From an uncultured Ruminiclostridium sp. (GTDB lineage: Bacteria; Bacillota; Clostridia; Oscillospirales; Ruminococcaceae), in NCBI GenBank assembly GCA_910585505.1, contig CAJUFF010000026.1, forward strand, positions 1 to 24,520: a stretch of DNA of 24,520 bases, read 5' to 3'. Position numbers and translations under genes: made by a program. Shown piece by piece: positions 16,233 through 22,954 of this stretch. Each line of letters begins with the position of its first letter. The first letter of the stretch is position 1. The notes beneath the pieces are model-generated. The model was not told the origin of the DNA and searched no databases. It saw nothing but the letters and a program-made list of their open reading frames with translations.

Positions 16233-16282
16233 CTAATCTTTGATCAATTTATAGGAAAATAATATGGATGACCAAAGATTAG
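16233..16282 (+). repeat. Palindromic intergenic repeat, copy C
   Basis: A 13-bp stem with one mismatch: CTAATCTTTGATC (16233-16245) against 16270-16282, with a 24-base loop. The core CTAATCTTTGAT is shared with the palindrome at 4312-4367. It stands 6 bases before another family member at 16289-16336. Confidence 0.6.
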
Positions 16283-16288
16283 TGTTTA

Positions 16289-16336
16289 GGGTGCAATATT
16301 CAATTAAGTTTGTAACTTGATTGAATATTGGTATAA
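16289..16336 (-). repeat. Palindromic intergenic repeat, copy D
   Basis: A 17-bp stem (16294-16310 with 16314-16330) with one G-U type mismatch and a 3-base loop. Read on the reverse strand it begins TTATACCAAT and ends ATTGCACC, the same flanks as the repeat at 131-177, with a changed but still self-complementary stem. It ends 30 bases before the spoVM start. Confidence 0.75.
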
Positions 16337-16366
16337 AAAGGATTGGCATAAGAAAGTGAGGTACAT

Positions 16367-16450
16367 ATGAAAATCGTTGTGGTAAAGAGTCCAAAATTTC
16401 TGGCGGGATTTTTAAGACTGTTTTTTGGAATCAAAAAAACGCAGAGTTGA
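16367..16450 (+). CDS. spoVM: Stage V sporulation protein SpoVM homologue
   Basis: A 27-residue peptide containing KSPKFLAGFLRLFFGIKK, which matches the pattern of Bacillus SpoVM (LPKFLGGIVRAMLG): the helix-breaking Pro at residue 9, a conserved KFL, a small Gly/Ala pair, an Arg and a C-terminal basic patch. SpoVM is an amphipathic helix that sits on the convex forespore membrane, recruits SpoIVA and nucleates the spore coat. The start is the ATG with GTGAGGT 4-5 bases upstream. The position also fits: in Bacillus spoVM follows prkC-rsgA-rpe-thiN. A strong terminator follows after 10 bases. rpmB, its usual divergent neighbour, is not here. Confidence 0.88.
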   Translation: MKIVVVKSPKFLAGFLRLFFGIKKTQS

Positions 16451-16460
16451 CGGAAAAAAT

Positions 16461-16498
16461 AAAAAATTCGGCGAAGCCGCAGCTTCGCCGAATTTTTT
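16461..16498. terminator. Bidirectional rho-independent terminator
   Basis: A perfect 17-bp stem (16461-16477 with 16482-16498) with loop CGCA. The GC core GGCGAAGC/GCTTCGCC is flanked by A6 and T6 runs, so it works on both strands. It ends the spoVM transcript on the plus strand and the sigma/anti-sigma transcript on the minus strand. Confidence 0.92.
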
Positions 16499-16528
16499 AT
16501 GCAGCAATGTACCATTTGTCAATTGTCT

Positions 16529-17416
16529 CTAATTTATTTCAACAACTTCCACCAGAACATCAATAACCTCTTTTTTGTCCGCTCCGTCACTGTTGGTCAG
16601 GTAAAACCTACGGGTTTCATTTTCCCAGCAGGTTTTAAATCCTACCGTTTCTCCGTTTTTAAAGCTGTACAGCACCGCGTTGGCTTCTGGATAATTCATG
16701 ATCACCTCCGCTGTCAGAAGCTCTTCCTCTTGAGCGGATGAATCCAAATTTTCTCCGAGTTCATAAACAACGAAGGAGTAAATATGATCGCCTAAAATAA
16801 AACTTCCCGTTTGAAAATCCGCATCTTTGTTTTCGCCGTATGTTACGCTTTTTGCTTTTTCCGGTATGTTAAACCAAAGCTCCGCCTCTTCCGCGGTAAT
16901 TTCCGTCAGCGCTATATCCGTCTTTTTTTCCGGAGCCGCCGTATTTGTAAAATGTCGGGTGCTTTCAATAACATACGCTTCGTCGGCAATGTCTTCTCCG
17001 TCCTCCATAACATCCGCAATTTGCTCTTCACTGTGTTTAATTGCGTTTCCTGCGGGCGCCGCTTCGCAGACTTCATTTACGTTTTCACCTTCGTTATAAA
17101 TAAAACCGGACAAAGTGGTTGTAAGTATGATGGCCGCTTCATTCTCCGCCGTGTCAAAGTATAAGCTTTCAGTATTGTCATCGGCTCCGCCGGAAAAGCC
17201 CTCGGAATTATTAACCTCCATACGTAGCAAAACGGCGGCGGCAGCAACAAGGCAAACACAAGCGGCAACGGAAACGGCCGGTTTAATTATTCTCAGAATT
17301 TTTAATTCGGAGCCGGCGCCTTTGGCCTTTTTCAAAATATTGTCATACATTCTTTTTTCCGCGTCCTTGTAGGGTTCAATCTTGTCAATGGCGCTGAAAA
17401 TTTTTTCCTCTGTCAC
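16529..17416 (-). CDS. Probable membrane anti-sigma factor
   Basis: A 295-residue protein with a cytoplasmic N-terminal 45 residues, one transmembrane helix (about 46-65, rich in Ala/Val/Cys) and a large acidic external part. The external part has no family I recognise; its last third (about 205-290) looks folded with alternating beta strands. It starts at a GTG whose GTGA overlaps the stop of the ECF sigma gene upstream, with GGAGGTG 7-8 bases before it. The coupling and topology are those of anti-sigma factors that bind their sigma inside and sense a signal outside. No zinc-binding HxxxCxxC motif is present. The role is inferred mainly from position. Confidence 0.7.
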   Translation of the reverse strand: MTEEKIFSAIDKIEPYKDAEKRMYDNILKKAKGAGSELKILRIIKPAVSVAACVCLVAAAAVLLRMEVNNSEGFSGGADDNTESLYFDTAENEAAIILTTTLSGFIYNEGENVNEVCEAAPAGNAIKHSEEQIADVMEDGEDIADEAYVIESTRHFTNTAAPEKKTDIALTEITAEEAELWFNIPEKAKSVTYGENKDADFQTGSFILGDHIYSFVVYELGENLDSSAQEEELLTAEVIMNYPEANAVLYSFKNGETVGFKTCWENETRRFYLTNSDGADKKEVIDVLVEVVEIN

Positions 17417-17907
17417 TTTTGTTCACCTCCTATCTTTATTTTCAAAAGCTCCCTCGCTTCCCGCATATGGTTTCTTACCGTAGAGGAGGGTTTATGCAGC
17501 ATTTTGGCTATTTCATCTGTCTTGTATCCCATGTAATAGTATAGATAAATTACGTCCTTATACTTTTGGGGGAGAGCCATTACTTCTTTTAAGGTTTCGT
17601 CTATCTCGAAGCTTACCTCCGTGCTCAATTCCTCGCATTGGTCAAGTGAGACCGTGCTTTTATGCCATTTGCTTTTAAGCTTATCCTTACATAAATTCAT
17701 AGCGGTGACCGAGAGCCACTTTTTCTCGTGCTCCTCTCCGTTAAAGCTGTATTTTCCGCAGAGAACCTTGGCGAATACGTCTTCGGTGCAGTCTTCGGAA
17801 TCAAAGCTGTTTTTCATATATATAAAACAAACACGATAAACAAATTTGTAATATTTTAAATAAAAGGCTTCAAAATCCTCGTCGGGTCGGATATAAGAGT
17901 CTGACAT
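17413..17907 (-). CDS. ECF-type RNA polymerase sigma factor
   Basis: A 164-residue extracytoplasmic-function sigma factor. Region 2 spans about 10-70 (FEAFYLKYYKFVYRVCFIYM, then DSEDCTEDVFAKVL), and region 4 about 108-160 with a helix-turn-helix (YMGYKTDEIAKMLHKPSSTV, then RNHMREARELLK). The linker is short and region 3 is missing, as usual for the group. The ATG follows GAAAGGAG by 8-9 bases. The next gene on the strand is its probable anti-sigma, overlapping by four bases. Such pairs usually activate their own promoter; I could not find a convincing ECF-type promoter upstream, where a MITE-like element lies 88 bases away. Confidence 0.92.
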   Translation of the reverse strand: MSDSYIRPDEDFEAFYLKYYKFVYRVCFIYMKNSFDSEDCTEDVFAKVLCGKYSFNGEEHEKKWLSVTAMNLCKDKLKSKWHKSTVSLDQCEELSTEVSFEIDETLKEVMALPQKYKDVIYLYYYMGYKTDEIAKMLHKPSSTVRNHMREARELLKIKIGGEQK

Positions 17908-17995
17908 ACGAGATTTTCTCCTTTCATATGTATAACGATCAACTCTTCGTTTTTGTCGGAGCCCGGGAAAAAATTTTTCCTATTTTTTCTCTTTA

Positions 17996-18166
17996 GACAA
18001 TACCGCACAAAGATTGTCGTGCAGACGCGCAGTCGGCTTTTTCGTCGGATTGTCCAAAACGACGCGGGAATACCGGCGTATTTCAAGGAGTTTTGGCAAA
18101 AATGACGGAAAAGATGCAAGCCTATGCGCGGCAAAGCGCGCAGCGCGGTCTTTGCGCGATGATGTC
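17996..18166. mobile_element. MITE-like element, copy 1
   Basis: A 171-bp non-coding element with imperfect inverted ends of about 20 bp (GACAATACCGCACAAAGA against the reverse strand of 18147-18166), flanked on both sides by TTTA (17992-17995 and 18167-18170). It is about 92% identical by eye to the element at 20158-20317 in the same orientation. It has an extra 12-base tract (GCGGCAAAGCGC type) near its right end. It lies between the MATE gene's 3' end and the sigma factor gene. Confidence 0.8.
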
Positions 18167-18215
18167 TTTATAATTATACTATAAATCTGTAATTTTGGCA
18201 ATAGAAAATTATATT

Positions 18216-19547
18216 TTATAAATAACCGTATTTTTTCTTTTTTCCGAAAATAAACGCCATGGTCACTGCCGCCGCCGTAAATTCCGCCGCGGCCACAGAA
18301 AACCATACGCCGTCAACATCAAAGAAAACAGGGAGTATCAGCACCGCCGCCGTTTGAAACACAAGAGTACGCAAAAAAGATATAAGCGCCGAGGTAAGCC
18401 CGTCGTTCAGCGCGGTAAAGAAAGAGGAACCGAAGATAGCCGTTCCCGCGAAAAGAAACGAAACGGAAAAAATGCGGAAGCCGTCCAGAGTAAGCTTCAT
18501 AAGCGCTTCGTCATACCCGACGAATATTTTTGCCAGAGGATAAGCCAGAATCTGAGCCGTTATTATCATGGCAACGGAGCTTATCCATATTATCACTGCG
18601 CTTTTTTTCAGCAGACTTTTCAATTCGTCTTTGTTTTCGGCTCCGTAATGATAGCTTATAATGGGTGCGGTTCCGACTGAATAACCTATAAATATCGCCA
18701 GAAAAACAAGATTTACATACATCATTACTCCGTATGCCGCAATGCCGTTTTCTCCGGCGTACTTGTTAAGCTGAAAATTATAAAGCATATTTACTATCGA
18801 CATTGATATGTTGCTCATAAGCTCCGAGGATCCGTTGGTACAGGTTTTAAGCAGCGCTTTTCCGTCAAAGCGGGTTTTCCCGAGTCTGAAAAGGCTTGTG
18901 TTTTTGCGGAAAAAGTAAATCAGAGGTATTACTCCGCCCACAGTGATACTGATGGCCGTAGCGGAGGCCGCCCCCTCCAGTCCCCATTCAAATACCGCCA
19001 CAAACAGAGCGTCCAGCGCCATATTTGTCACACCCGCCGCAATTGTTACCAAAAGACCCATACGCGGCTTTTCGGCAGATATAAAAAAGCTCTGAAAGGT
19101 ATATTGAAGCAGATAAAAGGGCATCGAAGCAAGATATATTCTTCCGTATCTTACGCAGTTTTCCAGCAGTTCGCCCTCCGCTCCCAGAAGCGCTGAAACG
19201 GGTCTTAAAACCGCTATCCCTAAAACGGAGAAGATTACGCCCAATGCGGCGGCAGAGTACACCAAAAGGGAAAATGTTTTGTTTGCAAGCTCCTTTTTCC
19301 CTTCCCCCAGCGTTTTTGCAATAAGCGCGCTTCCTCCCGAACCGAACATAAAGCCCGTTCCTCCCAATATCATAAGAAAAGGCATAATCAGATTAACCGC
19401 AGCGAACGGCGTAAGACCCACATAATTTGACACAAAATATCCGTCAACCACTCCGTAAACGGAGGTCATAATCATCATTCCAACAGAGGGTAAAGTAAAG
19501 CGGAGCAGCTTTCCGTATCCGAAGTGCTCCGAAAGGGATATATTCAT
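18216..19547 (-). CDS. MATE-family multidrug efflux transporter
   Basis: A 443-residue transporter with twelve hydrophobic helices in two similar halves, of the MATE family (MepA-like branch) that expels cationic drugs in exchange for Na+ or H+. Typical features include LPSVGMMIMTSVYGVVDGYF in the first helix, a GTGFMFGSGGSALIAKTLGEGK stretch before helix 3, and GLEGAASATAISI in the sixth. It starts at an ATG 7-12 bases after GGAAGGAG. It lies 35 bases downstream of marR on the same strand and almost certainly forms a two-gene operon repressed by MarR, analogous to mepR-mepA in Staphylococcus. The substrate cannot be told. Confidence 0.93.
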   Translation of the reverse strand: MNISLSEHFGYGKLLRFTLPSVGMMIMTSVYGVVDGYFVSNYVGLTPFAAVNLIMPFLMILGGTGFMFGSGGSALIAKTLGEGKKELANKTFSLLVYSAAALGVIFSVLGIAVLRPVSALLGAEGELLENCVRYGRIYLASMPFYLLQYTFQSFFISAEKPRMGLLVTIAAGVTNMALDALFVAVFEWGLEGAASATAISITVGGVIPLIYFFRKNTSLFRLGKTRFDGKALLKTCTNGSSELMSNISMSIVNMLYNFQLNKYAGENGIAAYGVMMYVNLVFLAIFIGYSVGTAPIISYHYGAENKDELKSLLKKSAVIIWISSVAMIITAQILAYPLAKIFVGYDEALMKLTLDGFRIFSVSFLFAGTAIFGSSFFTALNDGLTSALISFLRTLVFQTAAVLILPVFFDVDGVWFSVAAAEFTAAAVTMAFIFGKKKKYGYL

Positions 19548-19582
19548 TTTTCGTTCTCCTTCCGTACAATAATATTATAGAT

Positions 19583-20029
19583 TTACAGTTTTTTTATCTT
19601 TTCCCTAAAGCTTTTAAGATACTTTTCCGCCAACATAACATAAATTTCCCGTTCCTCTTCCGTCCAGCTTTCAAGTATTTCGTTTTCTATTTCGATAATC
19701 TTTAAGACGGTTTTTTCGCTCAGTATTTTACCCTTTTCGGTAAGGCAGACGTATTTTTTCTTTCCGTCCGCCGCTTTAAGATAAACTACTTCCTCTGCTT
19801 CGAGCTTTCGTACCGCAGAATTTAAGGTCTGCTTCCTCATACCTGCCAGTCGGCATATGTCGCCTAACAGGCATACGCCGTCATTGTTGCATATGGTGTA
19901 CAAAATAAGGGATACGCTGTCGGAAAGCCCTAATTTAACAGAGGCATTGTGATACGCGGCTTCGGTTTCCATTGTGAGGTAGTTGTAGCGTTTGTTTATA
20001 AGATTGATTTTCGGGTTTTTTGCTGGCAT
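19583..20029 (-). CDS. MarR-family transcriptional repressor
   Basis: A 148-residue winged-helix regulator with the dimerising helices at both ends and the DNA-binding segment at about 50-100 (GDICRLAGMRKQTLNSAVRK recognition helix, then a wing around AADGKKKYVCLTEKG). The ATG follows AAAGGAG by 6 bases. A perfect 40-bp palindrome overlaps its promoter, so it likely represses itself and the downstream MATE pump until a ligand, possibly the pump's substrate, releases it. Confidence 0.92.
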   Translation of the reverse strand: MPAKNPKINLINKRYNYLTMETEAAYHNASVKLGLSDSVSLILYTICNNDGVCLLGDICRLAGMRKQTLNSAVRKLEAEEVVYLKAADGKKKYVCLTEKGKILSEKTVLKIIEIENEILESWTEEEREIYVMLAEKYLKSFREKIKKL

Positions 20030-20066
20030 TAGGCACTCCTTTCTTTTTTAAAGAAAAAATTAAAAA

Positions 20067-20106
20067 GTATGAAATCGTACTATAATATTATAGTACGATT
20101 TCATAC
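20067..20106. promoter_or_regulatory. Perfect 40-bp palindromic operator for MarR
   Basis: Left arm 20067-20086 (GTATGAAATCGTACTATAAT) is exactly mirrored by 20087-20106. The half-site itself contains GTAC and the -10 hexamer. It covers the marR -10 box and most of the -35/-10 spacer, so a bound dimer or pair of dimers would block RNA polymerase. The length allows two MarR dimers. Confidence 0.85.
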
Positions 20107-20115
20107 AAAAGTCAA
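20087..20115 (-). promoter_or_regulatory. Sigma-A promoter of marR-MATE
   Basis: On the minus strand: TTGACT (20115-20110), 17-base spacer, TATAAT (20092-20087). A near-consensus promoter overlapped by the 40-bp operator palindrome. Transcription should start near 20080, giving a leader of about 50 bases. Confidence 0.85.
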
Positions 20116-20157
20116 GACTTTTTAAAAAATCGCTATTGGAGGTTTAAAATTTTTTAA

Positions 20158-20317
20158 GGCAATACCGCACAAAGATTGTAGTGCAGACGCGCAGTCGGCT
20201 TTTTCGTCAGATTGTCCAAAACGACGCAGGAATAACGGCGTATTTCAAGAAGTTTTGGGCAAAAATGACGGAAAAAATGCAAGCGTATGTGCAGCGCGGT
20301 CTTTGCGCGGTGTTGCC
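20158..20317. mobile_element. MITE-like element, copy 2
   Basis: A 160-bp non-coding element with 18-20 bp inverted ends (AAGGCAATACCGCACAAAGA against the reverse strand of the right end, two mismatches) and TTAA on both flanks (20154-20157 and 20318-20321). The flanks differ from the TTTA of the other copy, which suggests 4-bp target duplications, although the ends are themselves part of a longer symmetry. It lies between marR and the HD-domain gene. Confidence 0.82.
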
Positions 20318-20364
20318 TTAAGTAACAACACGAATAGCACTCCGTATATTGCTCCCAAAAAAAT

Positions 20365-21042
20365 TCAAAGCACTTTCTGATTGTTTATTACAAGCTGAAA
20401 TTCCACACCCAACGTTTTTGCAGCTTTTCTGCAAAGTATCATTCTGTCCATAAATATTTCAAAATACTCCATAATTGAGCTTATTCTGAGGTCAATGATC
20501 AGGTCAAGTATCAATGAGGTCTTATCGTCGGAAAAATACACCTTCGACTGTTCACATGCGTAATTCACGCGGTCATGGACATCGCTTATATCGGCTCCGT
20601 CGTAGTTTTTCGCTCCTCGTACTCTTGAACGGCGTACGTCCGTTTTGTCACTTATAATCACAGCGGCTGCTATATGATTTACGGGGGCGGCGGTATGTTC
20701 GTCGTGATTTCCTATTGCGGATACGATTGTGCATATTTCCTCGGCGGGCATGCCCATTCCTTCCAGAATATGAAACGCCATTATCGCTCCGCTCTGAGCG
20801 TGATCGACTCTGTTTACCACATTTCCTATATCGTGCATATAAGCGGCTATTTGCGCCAGTTCACAGTCCCTTTCGGTATAGCCCAGTTCCGACAGTATCA
20901 TATTTGCGGTAAAGGCTGCCCGCTCCACATGCGCGTTTGAATGTTCGGTATAGCCTATTGAGCTTAAAGCCGCGTCTGCATGGTTAATATAGGTCTGTAC
21001 GTCGTTATTCTGCTTGATATACTTATAGGTTACATTGCTCAT
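20365..21042 (-). CDS. HD-domain phosphohydrolase
   Basis: A 225-residue soluble protein with an HD metal-binding core: H38, the H70-D71 doublet (YMHDIGNVVNR), H81 and H113-D114 (IGNHDEHT). HD proteins hydrolyse phosphate esters of nucleotides or cyclic nucleotides; the subtype and substrate are not evident. The ATG at 21042 has AAAGGA 8 bases upstream; the frame is open for 12 more codons but without a site. It is read away from the kinase-like gene at 21214, sharing a 171-base intergenic region, so a joint signalling role is possible. The C-terminal third (about 165-225) has an ISSIMEYFEIFMDRM stretch seen in related clostridial HD proteins as I remember them. Confidence 0.85.
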   Translation of the reverse strand: MSNVTYKYIKQNNDVQTYINHADAALSSIGYTEHSNAHVERAAFTANMILSELGYTERDCELAQIAAYMHDIGNVVNRVDHAQSGAIMAFHILEGMGMPAEEICTIVSAIGNHDEHTAAPVNHIAAAVIISDKTDVRRSRVRGAKNYDGADISDVHDRVNYACEQSKVYFSDDKTSLILDLIIDLRISSIMEYFEIFMDRMILCRKAAKTLGVEFQLVINNQKVL

Positions 21043-21098
21043 GTCAGATATCCTTTCAGATAAAAATAAAAAAATCATTAAAAATATACTTCCGAATA

Positions 21099-21127
21099 TT
21101 GCAAAATCTTCTGTTTTGTGGTAAAAT
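21099..21127 (+). promoter_or_regulatory. Predicted sigma-A promoter of the hybrid kinase gene
   Basis: TTGCAA (21099-21104), 17-base spacer, TAAAAT (21122-21127) with TGG before the -10. The -35 hexamer is self-complementary, so it could also serve the HD gene on the other strand, but the matching -10 there (TTAATG) is poor. Confidence 0.5.
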
Positions 21128-21213
21128 ATTTTCTGATATACCCGTAATTTCTTATCATTTTTTCCCGATAAGAGAAATTTTTCCCAAAACCTGCGGAGGA
21201 AACGGTTTTACCC

Positions 21214-22875
21214 ATGTTTAAATATAAAAATGTAATGATCGCCTTATTTGCTCTATTCTTTTTTTCCACTTCGGTACATTTTATATATTCCTGTCTTACT
21301 CTGGAGCCGAATATGAGAAATACGGCGCTGCTGTGCGATTGTGTACTGTTTATGGCGCCCTTGGCGGTATTTATAAGCGGAAAGCTCAGACGAGTAATGC
21401 CTTATATTTTTGTCAGTTTTTATGCGGTATCCTGCTTCGTTATGTCCGTTATAAATAAGAGCGAGCTTTATCTGCCGCTTTTGTTTGCCTGCGCCGTAGT
21501 TTGCTGCGGCTTCTTTTTATCGGTGAAACTTTGCATATGGCATATTATAATTACAGATCTGGTTCTTATATGGAGCGTGGTGTTCTTTCTTGACGAGAAA
21601 TGGGATCATTTTATGCTGCTTTATTTTACCATGTGCGTTTGTTACAATTTTTCCGCGTTTGCCATGACTCTTTTTGTTTATGCAGTAAGGCGGAATTTAA
21701 TAAAGCTCAGACGAAGGAACAAAGAGCTTTCCGTTTCCGACAACAGAAAGAACGCTTTTTGGGCCGCTGCCGCTTCCCAGATGCGTTTGGCTTCGGACAA
21801 GCTCAACGTTTACTGCGCAAGCCGTCTTGAGGACGACGATCTTCCCGATCTGGTGCGGGAAAAGATAAGTACCATAAAAAGCGATACAAAGCATCTTATT
21901 ACCGTTCTCAACGACGCCGAGGATTACGCGATGATTGAAAACAAGAGGCTTAAAACCTCAAGCGCTCCTTACAGCTTCGGCGAACTGGTAAACGAGATTG
22001 CCGATTCCTGTTCGATGCTGATAACTGTGACGGCAGGAAGCGGGATAAGCTACTCCATAGACTGTCAGCCCGATATTCCCGCCGTTCTTATCGGGGATAT
22101 GGACAGGATAATTCAGGTTATAATGAACCTTTTTGAAAACGCGGCCAAATATACCGAAAACGGAAGCGTTTCCATTGCTTTTTCTTCGCGGAAAACCGAA
22201 GACGGCGTAAATTTGCAGATCAGGGTAACCGACACGGGCGTCGGCTTCACCGACAGCGCGGCGCGCAGAATGTTCACCGTTTACGCCGATAAGCGCGGGC
22301 ATCAGCTTGTGTCTCATGTGGGGCTTGCCATTGTCAAGGAGCTTGTTACGTTAATGGGCGGATTTGTTTATGCGCGCCGTCTGCCGACCTGCGGCACCGG
22401 ATTCGTAATCACCCTTCCGCAGGGGGTAAAGGATCCCGTTCCGTTCGCGGAGATAAGGGACAGCGAGAAGATAAGCGCGCTTATTTACGTTAAGGAAAAG
22501 TCCTCTGCCGAGAGAATCTGCGGTCAGCTTGAAAAAATGGGTGTTAAGAGCAATGTTTGTCTTACCCGAACCGAGTTCAGTGTAAAAAAGGACGCTCCGG
22601 AGCTTACTCATATATTTACCGATTATTCGCTGTATAATTTTGACAGCCCCGTGTTTAGAATATTGTCAAGACGGCTAATTATTGTGGTGCTGTGCGATTC
22701 GGGAGAGGGAAGTGAAATTATGCCCCAAAATGTCCGCCGGCTGAGTAAACCCGTCAATATGGCCGCCGTATCCCGTATTATGAATGAAACAGTTCTGGAT
22801 ACGGTTATAAAGGACAGCTCCGATCCCGATTTTGATCCCCGCAGGGATATTCATTATGACGATCCGAGACGATGA
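21214..22875 (+). CDS. Membrane hybrid histidine-kinase-like protein without the phospho-His
   Basis: A 553-residue protein. Residues 1-160 form about six membrane helices. A coiled linker leads to a dimerisation domain at about 180-250. Where sensor kinases have SHEIRTPLN, this one reads AASQMRLASDKL, so Ser188/Gln189 stand in for His-Glu. The second helix (KSDTKHLITVLNDAEDYAMI) aligns well. The ATPase domain is intact: N-box NLFENAAKYTENG (N309), G1 DTGVGF (D340) and G2 GLAIVKEL (G370). A C-terminal receiver-like domain (about 420-530) keeps Asp470 and Lys512 but lacks the acidic pair after the first strand (ALIYVKEK). The tail is Asp/Arg-rich. It probably acts as a pseudo-kinase or partner of another kinase. 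The ATG follows GGAGGAAA with a longish 13-base gap. Confidence 0.85.
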   Translation: MFKYKNVMIALFALFFFSTSVHFIYSCLTLEPNMRNTALLCDCVLFMAPLAVFISGKLRRVMPYIFVSFYAVSCFVMSVINKSELYLPLLFACAVVCCGFFLSVKLCIWHIIITDLVLIWSVVFFLDEKWDHFMLLYFTMCVCYNFSAFAMTLFVYAVRRNLIKLRRRNKELSVSDNRKNAFWAAAASQMRLASDKLNVYCASRLEDDDLPDLVREKISTIKSDTKHLITVLNDAEDYAMIENKRLKTSSAPYSFGELVNEIADSCSMLITVTAGSGISYSIDCQPDIPAVLIGDMDRIIQVIMNLFENAAKYTENGSVSIAFSSRKTEDGVNLQIRVTDTGVGFTDSAARRMFTVYADKRGHQLVSHVGLAIVKELVTLMGGFVYARRLPTCGTGFVITLPQGVKDPVPFAEIRDSEKISALIYVKEKSSAERICGQLEKMGVKSNVCLTRTEFSVKKDAPELTHIFTDYSLYNFDSPVFRILSRRLIIVVLCDSGEGSEIMPQNVRRLSKPVNMAAVSRIMNETVLDTVIKDSSDPDFDPRRDIHYDDPRR

Positions 22876-22898
22876 TAGGTTTTTATTTTCAATAATAT

Positions 22899-22927
22899 GC
22901 CGTTCGCATTCACGGCTTTCTCTTTTT
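22899..22927 (+). terminator. Weak terminator-like hairpin
   Basis: A 5-bp stem GCCGT/ACGGC (22899-22903 with 22912-22916), 8-base loop, followed by TTTCTCTTTTTT. Short stem, so termination would be partial; degV follows after 27 bases and could be read through. Confidence 0.3.
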
Positions 22928-22954
22928 TCGCAACCCTTCTGAAAGGAATATACA

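Noticed and set aside
16323..16350. GAATATT and CATAA before spoVM, like a sigma-E sporulation promoter
   Set aside because: The spacer is 17 bases, longer than the 14-15 expected, and the -10 part matches only CATA; GAATATT is also part of a palindromic repeat.
17925..17995. ECF-type autoregulatory promoter for the sigma factor gene
   Set aside because: No GAAC-like -35 and CGTC/GTC-like -10 pair with right spacing was found on the minus strand.
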